Assembly (NCBI RefSeq): GCF_014647515.1
Contig: NZ_BMPI01000095.1
Span: 1-37,330 of the forward strand
Direction: 5' to 3'
Source of the DNA: Dactylosporangium sucinum
GTDB lineage: Bacteria > Actinomycetota > Actinomycetes > Mycobacteriales > Micromonosporaceae
DNA: 37,330 nucleotides
Shown piece by piece: positions 30,369 through 37,330 of this stretch. A program made the position numbers and the translations under genes. Within the stretch, counting starts at the first letter, position 1; the number at the start of each line of letters is the position of its first letter. The notes beneath the pieces were generated by a model. That model did no database searches and had not been told where the DNA came from. It saw nothing but the letters and a program-made list of their open reading frames with translations.

Positions 30369-30731
30369 CTAGCGGTGCCGGCCGCGGTGCCGGTAGTCGT
30401 GGGCGACCAGGATGTTGGTGCCCTTGCGGTTGATGCGGTAGCAGTCGTAGTCGTCGAAGTCGCCGTGCCACTTGCCGATCTTGCCGGCCCACTCGCAGGC
30501 CTTCTTGTTCTTGAAGAAGCCGACCGTCCAGGTACGGTCACCGCCCCCGCGACGGTCACCGTTGCGGAAGTCGCTGCCGGGCTTCTTGTCGTTCGGGCCG
30601 GGCTTGGCGACCGTGGTCTTCTCGGCCTGGGTGGTGGCGGCCGAGGCGACGCCGGCGTTCATGCCGATGACCGCGCCGGCGGCCAGGGTCATGCCCGCCA
30701 GGGCCAGGATCCGTTGGGTGTTTCGCATCAT
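30369..30731 (-). CDS. Small secreted protein, unknown function
   Basis: The protein has 120 residues from ATG 30731 with GAGGGGAG five bases upstream. A clear signal peptide (RILALAGMTLAAGAVIGMNAGVASA) ends with ASA before ATTQAEK. The mature part is basic and polar, with a disordered KPGPNDKKPGSDF stretch, then a folded-looking C-terminal part 'TVGFFKNKKACEWAGKI' and 'DYDCYRINRKGTN', which holds the only two cysteines, probably one disulfide. I do not recognise the family. Confidence 0.85.
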   Translation of the reverse strand: MMRNTQRILALAGMTLAAGAVIGMNAGVASAATTQAEKTTVAKPGPNDKKPGSDFRNGDRRGGGDRTWTVGFFKNKKACEWAGKIGKWHGDFDDYDCYRINRKGTNILVAHDYRHRGRHR

Positions 30732-30911
30732 GTTGACTCCCCTCGTGTCGTGATGACGCGATTACAGTATGTAGCTGAAAGCCACATTTCTCGCAAAACA
30801 CCTCAACCGTTCAGCCAAATGATGAACGCCGACAGGCGGCCCCAGCCGCCGAAAGAACGGCTCATACCCCTCCAAAACGGTCAGCCGAAGCGGCGACACA
30901 CCGCGGGTGCG

Positions 30912-31003
30912 CCAACTGCGTCGATCTTGCAGTTGTGGTGCCTGACAAACCGGGACATTCACGGAGTGTCTCGGCACCACAACTGCAAGATCGACGCAGT
31001 TGG
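30912..31003. repeat. 31-bp perfect inverted repeat, 30-base loop
   Basis: Arms at 30912-30942 and 30973-31003 are perfectly complementary; the left arm starts CCAACTGCGTCGATCTTGC. The loop can extend the stem by GACA/TGTC after a small internal loop. It starts 12 bases beyond the GNAT stop codon. It shares the core GTCGATCT with the other long inverted repeat at 10305-10374. A terminator or an intergenic palindrome-family element is likely. Confidence 0.85.
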
Positions 31004-31015
31004 GCGCGGTCAACG

Positions 31016-31483
31016 TCAGGGCAGCGGGTGCCGCATCACGGTGCCGCCGGCCGTGAACGGCTCCCGGTCGGTGACGGTGAACCCGCACCGCACATAGGCG
31101 CTCATCGCCGCCTCGTTGCCGGCCGCGATCTCCAGCTCCACCACGTCCGACCCGCGCTCCCGCGCCCAGCCGACGACGGCGGCGACGAGCGCCCCGGCGA
31201 CCCGCCGCCCCCGGGCGACGGGCGCGACCCACATGCTGATCAGGTGCGTGATGCCGGGTTCGGCGGCGCTGACCCAGGACCCGGCGATGCCGAGCGGGGT
31301 GCCGTCGGCGTCGAAGGCGCAGAAGTACGCGCCGGGGTGCGGCCAGCCGCGCCACTCGAGCTCGGTGCGGTGCTCCTCACGCGCATACGTGCTGGCGAAC
31401 GCCGATGGGCTGTCCTTGAGCGCGGCGAGACGCAGGTCGCGTTTGAGCTGCCAGTCGTCGCCGGTGAGGGGTCGCACGTCCAC
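31016..31483 (-). CDS. GNAT-family N-acetyltransferase
   Basis: The protein has 155 residues from GTG 31483. It has ISMWVAPVARGRRVAGALVAAVVGWA, the acetyl-CoA-binding motif A (V-x-P-x-x-R-x-x-x-x-x-G/A), followed by AAGNEAAMSAYVRCGFTVTDREPF, motif B. The acceptor is unknown. It lies 49 bases after the unknown gene of the lnt operon on the same strand and may be its last member or be separately expressed. Confidence 0.9.
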   Translation of the reverse strand: MDVRPLTGDDWQLKRDLRLAALKDSPSAFASTYAREEHRTELEWRGWPHPGAYFCAFDADGTPLGIAGSWVSAAEPGITHLISMWVAPVARGRRVAGALVAAVVGWARERGSDVVELEIAAGNEAAMSAYVRCGFTVTDREPFTAGGTVMRHPLP

Positions 31484-31532
31484 CGGTGGACCTTCCCAAT
31501 TCGCCCGCCGCCACGCAACCCGGATATCGGCG

Positions 31533-32090
31533 TCAGGGAATTGCCGGGTCGGTGTCGAGCTGCTGCAGGACCGGCCCGACGAGGTCGCTGAGGTCGCGGA
31601 CGAGGACGGTGACGGCCCGTTCGGCGGCGACCGCGATGTCCTCGACGTCGTCGGTGCGTTCGGGTGCGACGGGCAGCCCGTCCAGCGGCAGCGGCGCCTC
31701 GACGAGGATGGTGGCGCGCAGGTGCGGGTGGCGGCTCAGGTCCCGCTCGGCGGGCTGGACGAACTGGCCGAACAGCTCGGGCCAGCCACGCCAGCCGCGG
31801 TCGCGCCACCAGGACCGGTTGGCGGTCAGCTCGGCCGGCAGCGGCGAGACGAGCTCGACGCGGGCGGTGAGGCCACCGTCGAACGGGTTGCGGCTGCAGG
31901 TGGCGGTGAGGACGCGCCGGTGCCAGCGAACATATCCGGGGTCGAGGACGGGCGGGATGGCGAGGATCCAGGCGGCGCAGGCGAAGCTGACGGGTGCGAT
32001 GTCGCCGAGGGCCTCGGCGAACAGGCCCACGCCGGTGGTGACGCGCTGCCGATACCGGTCGTGGTCGCGGTCGACCCAGAACGTCTTCAC
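31533..32090 (-). CDS. Conserved hypothetical protein
   Basis: The protein has 185 residues from GTG 32090 with AGGAG directly upstream. It opens KTFWVDRDHDRYRQRVTTG, with a tryptophan-rich middle (NRSWWRDRGWRGWPELFGQF). It has no signal peptide, membrane helix or family I recognise. It starts five bases after the stop of the DUF4037-like gene, so it belongs to the lnt operon. Confidence 0.8.
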   Translation of the reverse strand: MKTFWVDRDHDRYRQRVTTGVGLFAEALGDIAPVSFACAAWILAIPPVLDPGYVRWHRRVLTATCSRNPFDGGLTARVELVSPLPAELTANRSWWRDRGWRGWPELFGQFVQPAERDLSRHPHLRATILVEAPLPLDGLPVAPERTDDVEDIAVAAERAVTVLVRDLSDLVGPVLQQLDTDPAIP

Positions 32091-32095
32091 CGCTC

Positions 32096-33187
32096 CTAAG
32101 CTATCCCGCCGGGCCGCCCGTCAGGGTCCGCTCCGCGCAGGGCGGAATACGCCGCCGCCATGATCGTCTGGCACAGCGCGGGGCGGGTGAGGACGTCGGT
32201 GCTGTCGGCGTACTGGTCGATCCCGCCGATGAGCGGCAGCCCGGCCAGGGCCGGGTCGGTGATGCGGGCGGCGAGGGCGGCGGCGAACCGGCCGGCGTCG
32301 ATGACCTCGTAGGGCCGGTCGTGGTAGCCGCGGCGGGTCGCGTCGACCGGGCCGGCGAGCGGCAGCGCGTTCTGGGCGCGCCCGGCGGCCTCGTAGGCGT
32401 CGGCCAGCCGGTCGGGGTCGCCGGCCGGCGGTCCGACCGGCCAGGCCAGGCCCAGACCGGTCCACGCGGTGCCGAGCCATTTGCTGTACGGCGGGTAGCG
32501 GCGGTGCAGCAGCAGTCCGAGCCGCATGAGCGCGCGGGTGAGCCGGGCCGCCAGGACCTGCCGGCCGATCGGGTCGCCGGCCTCCGCGGCGCGGCCGACG
32601 AACGCCTCTTCCTGCGCGATGAGGGTCCACTGGGCCGCGAGCAGGTACCGCCACACGTCGTCGGGGTACCAGGCGAGCCGCTCCCGCAGGGCGGTGAGAT
32701 CGCCGGGCCCGTCGTGGTAGACGGCGCCGGCCGTGGTCTCCAGCAGCAGCTGCGCGGGGGTGCCGAGCCACTCGACGGCGGTGCGGGGGCCGCCGGGCAC
32801 GCCGAGCTGCGCCGCGCTGAACGCGGTGACGGTCGTGACGTCGACGCGGTGGTGGACCGGCCCGCCGGTCGGGGTCATGACCCGCACCCGTTCGCCGGGT
32901 GGTTCGAAGTTCGTCGGCCAGCCCCGCACCGCCTTCGGCAGCCGGTCGCGCAGCAGCGCGTCGATGCCGGGCCCGTGGTGCGTGTCGGCGGGGTCGAGGA
33001 ACAGGGTGAGGCGGGGGCCCCAGTCGTGGTCGGTGGAGCGGGGCCCGTCGTAGCCGAGGACCTCGGAGCCGGCGCCGATGCGGGCGGCGGCGTGCGGCAG
33101 CCCCGGGTAGGCGGCGTCGAGCAGCGGCCGGACCGCCTCCTCGTAGAAGATCCCGCACAGCCGCAGCCCGGGCAGGAACTCAGGCAT
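32096..33187 (-). CDS. DUF4037-like nucleotidyltransferase-fold protein
   Basis: The protein has 363 residues from ATG 33187. The N-terminal domain has ARIGAGSEVLGYDGPRSTDHDWGPRLTLFL, a GS-x(n)-DHD arrangement like the active-site region of nucleotidyltransferase-fold DUF4037 proteins (the SxxxGxDxxxDxD pattern is partial). The C-terminal half is helical (WRYLLAAQWTLIAQEEAFVGRA). A function is not established. Its start overlaps the kinase-like gene by 8 bases, and in related actinobacteria a kinase-like partner next to DUF4037 is a recurring pair, suggesting joint function. Confidence 0.75.
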   Translation of the reverse strand: MPEFLPGLRLCGIFYEEAVRPLLDAAYPGLPHAAARIGAGSEVLGYDGPRSTDHDWGPRLTLFLDPADTHHGPGIDALLRDRLPKAVRGWPTNFEPPGERVRVMTPTGGPVHHRVDVTTVTAFSAAQLGVPGGPRTAVEWLGTPAQLLLETTAGAVYHDGPGDLTALRERLAWYPDDVWRYLLAAQWTLIAQEEAFVGRAAEAGDPIGRQVLAARLTRALMRLGLLLHRRYPPYSKWLGTAWTGLGLAWPVGPPAGDPDRLADAYEAAGRAQNALPLAGPVDATRRGYHDRPYEVIDAGRFAAALAARITDPALAGLPLIGGIDQYADSTDVLTRPALCQTIMAAAYSALRGADPDGRPGGIA

Positions 33188-33914
33188 CCAGCACCAGGGC
33201 GGGGTGGCGCGGGTCGTCGGCCCGCACGACCAGGTCGGCCTGGTACTGCGGCATGACCTCGTCGCGGTAGCGCGCGTAGGCGGGCAGCGTCCACTGCCGC
33301 TCGGGTGGGGTGCGCCGGGCGAGGGCGGCGTCGGACTGGATGAGGTGGACGGTGACGTCGAAGTCGAGGCCGGCACCGAGCAGCAGGGTGCCGGTGACGA
33401 CGACGACCCCGCCGTCGGGGACGTCGACGTACGCGGCGCGGGTGGCGCGGTCGGTGGCCGGGTCGCGCAGGGACGGCAGGACCCGGCCGGTGCCGCCGGG
33501 CCCGGCGGGGGCGAGGACCTCGCGGGTGAGGGCGGCCAGGTCGAGCCAGTCCTCGTAGAACGCGTCCGGGTTGGTCTTGCCCCGCTCGTACCGCAGCGAG
33601 TTGGCCTTCAGGAACCCGTCGGCGGGCACGTGCAGCGCCCACCCGCCCCGCTGCCGGACCGCGCTCACCAGCCGCTCGCCGATCTCGGCCCCGCCGGCGG
33701 TGGGTGGCCCGTCGACGGCGACCCGCGGCCGCAGCGCGCCAGCCGAGCCGACCCCACCATGCGAGCCGACCCCGGCAGCCGCGCCGGCTCCCACAGGCGC
33801 GCCGGCTCCCACCGCCGAGCCGGCCTCGCCGGCGGCGCCGGCCGTGTCGAGCCGGTCGATGCGGGTGACGAGGTCGGCGACGAGCGCGTCGAGGCTGATC
33901 GGGTGGGCTTTCAC
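33180..33914 (-). CDS. Uridine kinase-like protein with degenerate P-loop
   Basis: The protein has 244 residues. Uridine-kinase-like parts are VAVDGPPTAGGAEIGERL where the Walker A loop GxxxxGK(S/T) should be, and HVPADGFLKANSLRYERGKTNPDAFYEDW, the substrate region of this family. The Lys and Ser/Thr of the P-loop are replaced by Gly-Ala, so normal ATP use is doubtful. A low-complexity Gly/Ala/Val insert (about residues 26-60) precedes the P-loop. It overlaps FxsA by GTGA and the DUF4037-like gene by 8 bases. Confidence 0.8.
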   Translation of the reverse strand: MKAHPISLDALVADLVTRIDRLDTAGAAGEAGSAVGAGAPVGAGAAAGVGSHGGVGSAGALRPRVAVDGPPTAGGAEIGERLVSAVRQRGGWALHVPADGFLKANSLRYERGKTNPDAFYEDWLDLAALTREVLAPAGPGGTGRVLPSLRDPATDRATRAAYVDVPDGGVVVVTGTLLLGAGLDFDVTVHLIQSDAALARRTPPERQWTLPAYARYRDEVMPQYQADLVVRADDPRHPALVLDA

Positions 33915-34447
33915 GGCCGCCGGGGATGCGGGTCGACGATCTCCCCCTCGACGACCTCACCCTCGACGACGGATCCGCCGGTCCCGCCGTCGTCGCCGGC
34001 CGCGGGTTGCGCGGGTGGCGGGTCGGCGCGCTGGGCCCGCACGAACCGGGGCCCGAACAGGTCGCCGGCGGCGGCCGCGGAGAGGCGCCGCTCGGTGGCG
34101 CGGCGCACGCCGTGCCGGGCGAGGGCCCGCACGGGCGGCAGGAGCAGCAGCAGCCCGGCGGTGTCGGTGATGAACCCGGGCGTGAGCAGCAGCACAGCGC
34201 CGAGCAGGCCGGTGAGACCGTCGGAGACCTCGGCGCCGGGTGGGCGGCCCTCGCTGACGGCGGCGCGGAACCGCCGCCAGGCGCGCATCCCCTCGCGGCG
34301 CAGCAGCATCGCACCGACGAACCCGGTGGCGATGCCGAGCAGCACCGCCCACGGCCATCCGATCGCCTTGGCGACCAGCACGAACGCGGTGATCTCGGCG
34401 ATCACCAGCAGAAGGGTGCCAATCGCGGCCAGGACCAGCGGACGCAT
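33911..34447 (-). CDS. fxsA: FxsA-family membrane protein
   Basis: The protein has 178 residues. It starts RPLVLAAIGTLLLVIAEITAFVLVAKAIG and has the FxsA signature GIATGFVGAMLLRREGMRAWRRF and LLTPGFITDTAGLLLLLPPVRA, four hydrophobic helices in all. The acidic C-terminal tail ends near GEVVEGEIVDPHP, usual for the family. FxsA overexpression excludes phage T7 in F-plasmid strains of Escherichia coli; the native role is unclear. It lies nine bases after ppm1. Confidence 0.93.
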   Translation of the reverse strand: MRPLVLAAIGTLLLVIAEITAFVLVAKAIGWPWAVLLGIATGFVGAMLLRREGMRAWRRFRAAVSEGRPPGAEVSDGLTGLLGAVLLLTPGFITDTAGLLLLLPPVRALARHGVRRATERRLSAAAAGDLFGPRFVRAQRADPPPAQPAAGDDGGTGGSVVEGEVVEGEIVDPHPRRP

Positions 34448-34456
34448 GAACAGATT

Positions 34457-35269
34457 CTATCCGGCCGAATTACCCGGCCGTTTTTCCGTGGCCCCGTTGC
34501 CGGCGACGACCCGCTTCAACGACTGCCAGCGGGCCGCGAACCCCCACACGGTGACCCGCCAGAGCGCCTCACGGACGATCGACGAGCTCATCTTCGACTT
34601 GCCGCGCTCGCGTTCGGTGAACGTGATCGGCACCTCGGCGACCCGGAACCCGTCCTTGTACGCCCGCCACGCGAGGTCGACCTGGAAGCAGTACCCCTGC
34701 GACGACACCGACCCCATGTCGATCTTGTCGAGGATCGGGGTGCGGTAGGCGCGGTACCCACCGGTCGCGTCGCGCATCGGCATGCCGAGCGCGAGCCGCA
34801 CATACAGGTTCCCGGTGCGGGAGATCGCCTGCCGGTGCGCGGGCCAGTTGACGGTCTTGCCGCCGGGCACATACCGCGAGCCGAGGACGACGTCGTGCTC
34901 GGCGAGCTCGTCGAGCAGCCGCGTGAGCTCCTCCGGCGCGTGGGACCCGTCGGCGTCCATCTCGACGACGGCGTCGTAGTCACGCTCCGCGGCCCACGCG
35001 AACCCGGCGGTATACGCCGCGCCGAGACCCTGCTTGCCGGGCCGGTGCAGCACGTGGACGGCCGGGTCGGCGGCGGCGATCTCGTCGGCGACGGCGCCCG
35101 TGCCGTCGGGGCTGTTGTCGTCGGCGACGAGCACGTCGACGGCGGGAACGGCGGTGCGGACCCGGTCCACGATGAGGCGGATGTTGTCGGCCTCGTTGTA
35201 GGTGGGGATGATGACGAGGACCCTGCCGACTCCGGGGTATTGATCCACGCCTCGGTCGGTTGTGCTCAC
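34457..35269 (-). CDS. ppm1: Polyprenol monophosphomannose synthase (GT2)
   Basis: The protein has 270 residues from GTG 35269. It is a family 2 glycosyltransferase: VLVIIPTYNEADNI, VLVADDNSPDGT (DxD-like), EMDADGSHAPEEL, and the QVDLAWRAYKDGF ... FTERERGKSKMSSSIVREA signature of dolichol-phosphate mannosyltransferases. It makes polyprenyl-phosphomannose from GDP-mannose for O-mannosylation and lipoglycans. In mycobacteria ppm1 is fused to or adjacent to lnt; here the two are separate but overlap by GTGA, consistent with a functional link to lipoprotein processing. Confidence 0.95.
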   Translation of the reverse strand: MSTTDRGVDQYPGVGRVLVIIPTYNEADNIRLIVDRVRTAVPAVDVLVADDNSPDGTGAVADEIAAADPAVHVLHRPGKQGLGAAYTAGFAWAAERDYDAVVEMDADGSHAPEELTRLLDELAEHDVVLGSRYVPGGKTVNWPAHRQAISRTGNLYVRLALGMPMRDATGGYRAYRTPILDKIDMGSVSSQGYCFQVDLAWRAYKDGFRVAEVPITFTERERGKSKMSSSIVREALWRVTVWGFAARWQSLKRVVAGNGATEKRPGNSAG

Positions 35270-36918
35270 ACGTCCTCCTTGATGCCCACTGTCGGGTTCG
35301 GCTGCGCCCGCCGGTCGCGGCGGCGCACTTCGGCGCAGGCGGCCAGTCCGGCGAGGGCGGCCACCACGATCACGAACTCGGGAATCACGCCGAGTCTTGT
35401 AGCAAGCGTACGGGCTGTGCCGAGGCGCAGCTCGGCAAGGATGACCGCGGCTTCATTGAACTTTGTCTCGCTCTTGGTGCCGCCGCGGCTGTCGGCGAAC
35501 GCGGAGATCCCCACGGTGGACGCCATGAGCGCGTCCCGGCCGTGTTCGACGGCCCGTAACCGGACCATCGCCAGCTGCTGCCGGGCCTCGGACTCGTTGA
35601 ACGTCGCGTTGTTCGTCTGCACGGCCAGCAGCTGCGCGCCGCCGTCGACAGTGTCGCGGACGAGGTCGTCGTAGGCGACCTCGAAGCAGATGACGTCACC
35701 CACGACGGCGGGACCGACGGTGAGCACGCCCGGCTCGGTGCCGGCGGTCATGTCAGTGACCCGGTCGACCTCCTTCGACACGATCCGGGCGATCCCGCGC
35801 AGCGGCATCCGCTCCGCGAACGGCACCGGGTGGCGTTTCGTGTACTGCGGGATCTCCGCCCCGGCGGGCTGATCGGGTGACCAGACGAGCCCGACGTTCT
35901 CCACGCCCTTCGCGCTGGACAGCACGGCCCCGACCAGGATCGGCGCGCCGATGGCGTGCGCGGCCCGGTCGATGACGGCGGCGGCGTCGCGGTTGCGCAG
36001 CGGGTCGATGTCGCTGGAGTTCTCCGGCCAGATGACGAGGTCGGGACGGCGGGCCTGCCCGGCGTCGACCTTCTCGGCGAGCTCGATGGTGGCGTTGGCG
36101 TGGTTGTCGAGCACGGCCCGCCGCTGGGCGTTGAAGTCCAGGCCGAGGCGCGGCACGTTGCCCTGCACGACCGCCACGTAGACCCCCGGGCCGGTGGGGG
36201 TGTGCAGCGGCACCAGCCAGCCCGCGACGACCACGACGGCGGCCGCGGCCGGCGCGGCGGCCAGCCGCCACTTCACCCCGGCGGTCAGGCCGCGGATGAC
36301 GCCGTAGCCGAGGCAGGCACCCGCGAGCGCCACACCGAACGTGACGAGCGGCGCCCCGCCGAGCGCGGCGATGCGCAGCAGCGGCGAATCGTCCTGGCTG
36401 AACGCGAGCCGCCCCCACGGGAACCCGCCGAACGGGGTGCGGTCACGCAGCGCCTCCTGCGCGGTCCACAGCGCCGCGAGCAGCGGCACCCAGCTCCACC
36501 GGGCCCACCGGCCCTTGTCCAGCAGCGGGGACGTCCAGGCGCAGGCGGCGCCGACGAGCCCGAAATACAGCGTCTCGAGCCCGGACAGCAGCAGCCACGG
36601 CACGGCGCCGGTGTGCAGGTTGGTCCACGACAGCAGCGGGGTGAAGAACAGGGCCCCGGCGAGCGCGCCGAGCCCGAACGCGGCCCGCAGCCGCCGCCCG
36701 TGCACGGCCACGGCGAGCAGCGCGACCGAGACCGGCGCGGCCCACCACAGCCCGTAGGTGGGGAACGCCAGGAGCATCGCCACACCGGCGGCCGCGGCGG
36801 CGGCGAGCGCACCCCACCGCGGCAGCAGCCCGGGCCGGCGCGGCGCGGCGGCGGCCGGCCCGTCGGGGACGGGTGCCTCCGGGACGGGCTCCGCTTCGAC
36901 CAACGTCACCTGCGCCAT
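35266..36918 (-). CDS. lnt: Apolipoprotein N-acyltransferase
   Basis: The protein has 550 residues from ATG 36918 (GTG 36924 is two residues upstream). About six membrane helices precede the nitrilase-like periplasmic domain, which carries the catalytic triad: Glu in LVIWPENSSDID, Lys in 'PQYTKRHPVPFAERMP', Cys in GDVICFEVAYDDLV. It transfers an acyl chain to the amino group of S-diacylglyceryl-Cys, finishing lipoproteins. It is first in the operon lnt-ppm1-fxsA-kinase-like-DUF4037-unknown. A -10-like CATAAT (36990-36985) lies about 65 bases upstream. Confidence 0.95.
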   Translation of the reverse strand: MAQVTLVEAEPVPEAPVPDGPAAAAPRRPGLLPRWGALAAAAAAGVAMLLAFPTYGLWWAAPVSVALLAVAVHGRRLRAAFGLGALAGALFFTPLLSWTNLHTGAVPWLLLSGLETLYFGLVGAACAWTSPLLDKGRWARWSWVPLLAALWTAQEALRDRTPFGGFPWGRLAFSQDDSPLLRIAALGGAPLVTFGVALAGACLGYGVIRGLTAGVKWRLAAAPAAAAVVVVAGWLVPLHTPTGPGVYVAVVQGNVPRLGLDFNAQRRAVLDNHANATIELAEKVDAGQARRPDLVIWPENSSDIDPLRNRDAAAVIDRAAHAIGAPILVGAVLSSAKGVENVGLVWSPDQPAGAEIPQYTKRHPVPFAERMPLRGIARIVSKEVDRVTDMTAGTEPGVLTVGPAVVGDVICFEVAYDDLVRDTVDGGAQLLAVQTNNATFNESEARQQLAMVRLRAVEHGRDALMASTVGISAFADSRGGTKSETKFNEAAVILAELRLGTARTLATRLGVIPEFVIVVAALAGLAACAEVRRRDRRAQPNPTVGIKEDV

Positions 36919-37330
36919 CCTCACGATCGGCCATCGTTCCTTCGGGCAACCGTCGGTCACCCGGGTATTCGCTTTGCGGCGCCAATTATGCGGGGTATGT
37001 CGCCGGGAAGTGGAATCCACAGCTCGGGACGGCACACGCCGGTGCCGGGCCGTTGCCGGCTCGTGTCCGGACCGCAACCTGCCAGGCCGTCACCCATCAG
37101 CCCAACGACCTGCGAAGAGCCACGCTTCACCCGACGGCACGACCGGGTGAAATTCCGCCGGGCCCGTGGTACGCAGGCGGTACGCCCCACGAGTGAACAG
37201 TCAAGAGAAGCACGGAAACCAGCCGCGTCGCGGCGCGGGGCGCGGGGCGCGGCGGGTCCGCAGGTTGGAAACCCCGACCACACCGCGGGCGAAGCCCCGC
37301 GGAACAAGCGTCACGTCGGCAGCGGCACCG
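36919..37330. other. Non-coding right edge with several inverted repeats
   Basis: No credible gene is seen in these 412 bases. They hold TTCACCCG/CGGGTGAA (37127-37134 and 37145-37152), CGTGG/CCACG (37166-37170 and 37188-37192) with GGTACGC repeated at 37169-37175 and 37180-37186, and CCGCGGG-n6-CCCGCGG (37283-37302). The lnt promoter probably lies near 36985-37015. A structured RNA or a terminator of a gene beyond the edge is possible. Confidence 0.5.

Noticed and set aside
37161..37190. Possible T-box motif around CGTGGTACGC
   Set aside because: The TGGNACCGCG core is not matched and no aminoacyl-tRNA or amino-acid gene follows.
37141..37192. Resemblance of GGGTGAAATTCC to part of the FMN riboswitch
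   Set aside because: Only about 12 bases match; the following conserved RFN blocks are not found and no riboflavin gene is near.
36957..37307. Minus-strand open frame at the right edge
   Set aside because: Composition is not protein-like and it crosses several hairpins; no motif or start signal.

Overview
The window is high-GC, densely packed bacterial DNA from an actinobacterium. The evidence is an rbpA gene with a SigR-type promoter, an lnt-ppm1 pair, many GTG/TTG starts, GTGA/ATGA start-stop overlaps, and many apparently leaderless genes with a -10 box (TAnnnT) seven bases before the start codon. The gene content would fit Micromonosporaceae, but the family is an inference. No tRNA, rRNA, CRISPR array, transposase or replication origin was seen.

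Layout. 1-3.5 kb: the edge of a thiolase gene, a quinone-reductase-like oxidoreductase, a TetR regulator, a self-regulating ArsR-SRPBCC fusion and a methyltransferase. 3.6-10.2 kb: a DHA2-type exporter with its TetR repressor, a CPA1 Na+/H+ antiporter, an MFS exporter divergent from an XRE regulator, and a second oxidoreductase behind three tandem operators. 10.1-14.5 kb: a 444-base non-coding gap with a 26-bp perfect inverted repeat, a TetR gene, a flavin-reductase-like protein, an EamA/RhtA exporter divergent from a LysR regulator, and a sugar-nucleotide-type reductase.

14.5-21.9 kb is the most interesting region. A minus-strand operon starts with a 71-residue peptide carrying eight cysteines, with a motif resembling the methylamine dehydrogenase small subunit (MauA). 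It continues with a MauD-like membrane thioredoxin, a fused ABC exporter, a lipoprotein, a signal peptidase I, a HlyD-like adaptor, and a MacB-type ATPase and permease. Divergent from it are a stand-alone LuxR-type DNA-binding protein and a MauE-like membrane protein. I read this as a system that makes, oxidises, cleaves and exports a small disulfide-rich peptide with Mau-type helpers, without the catalytic or cofactor-forming Mau proteins.

22-26.3 kb: an acyltransferase overlapping an alpha/beta hydrolase, the wreck of a phosphotransferase gene ending at an endonuclease VII gene, and a zinc-ribbon/coiled-coil protein. 26.3-31.5 kb: rbpA, a pentapeptide-repeat protein, a STAS protein, a VOC protein, an MFS transporter, a small secreted protein, a 31-bp perfect inverted repeat and a GNAT acetyltransferase. 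31.5-36.9 kb: a tight operon lnt-ppm1-fxsA-kinase-like-DUF4037-like-unknown. The last 412 bases hold no convincing gene but several inverted repeats.
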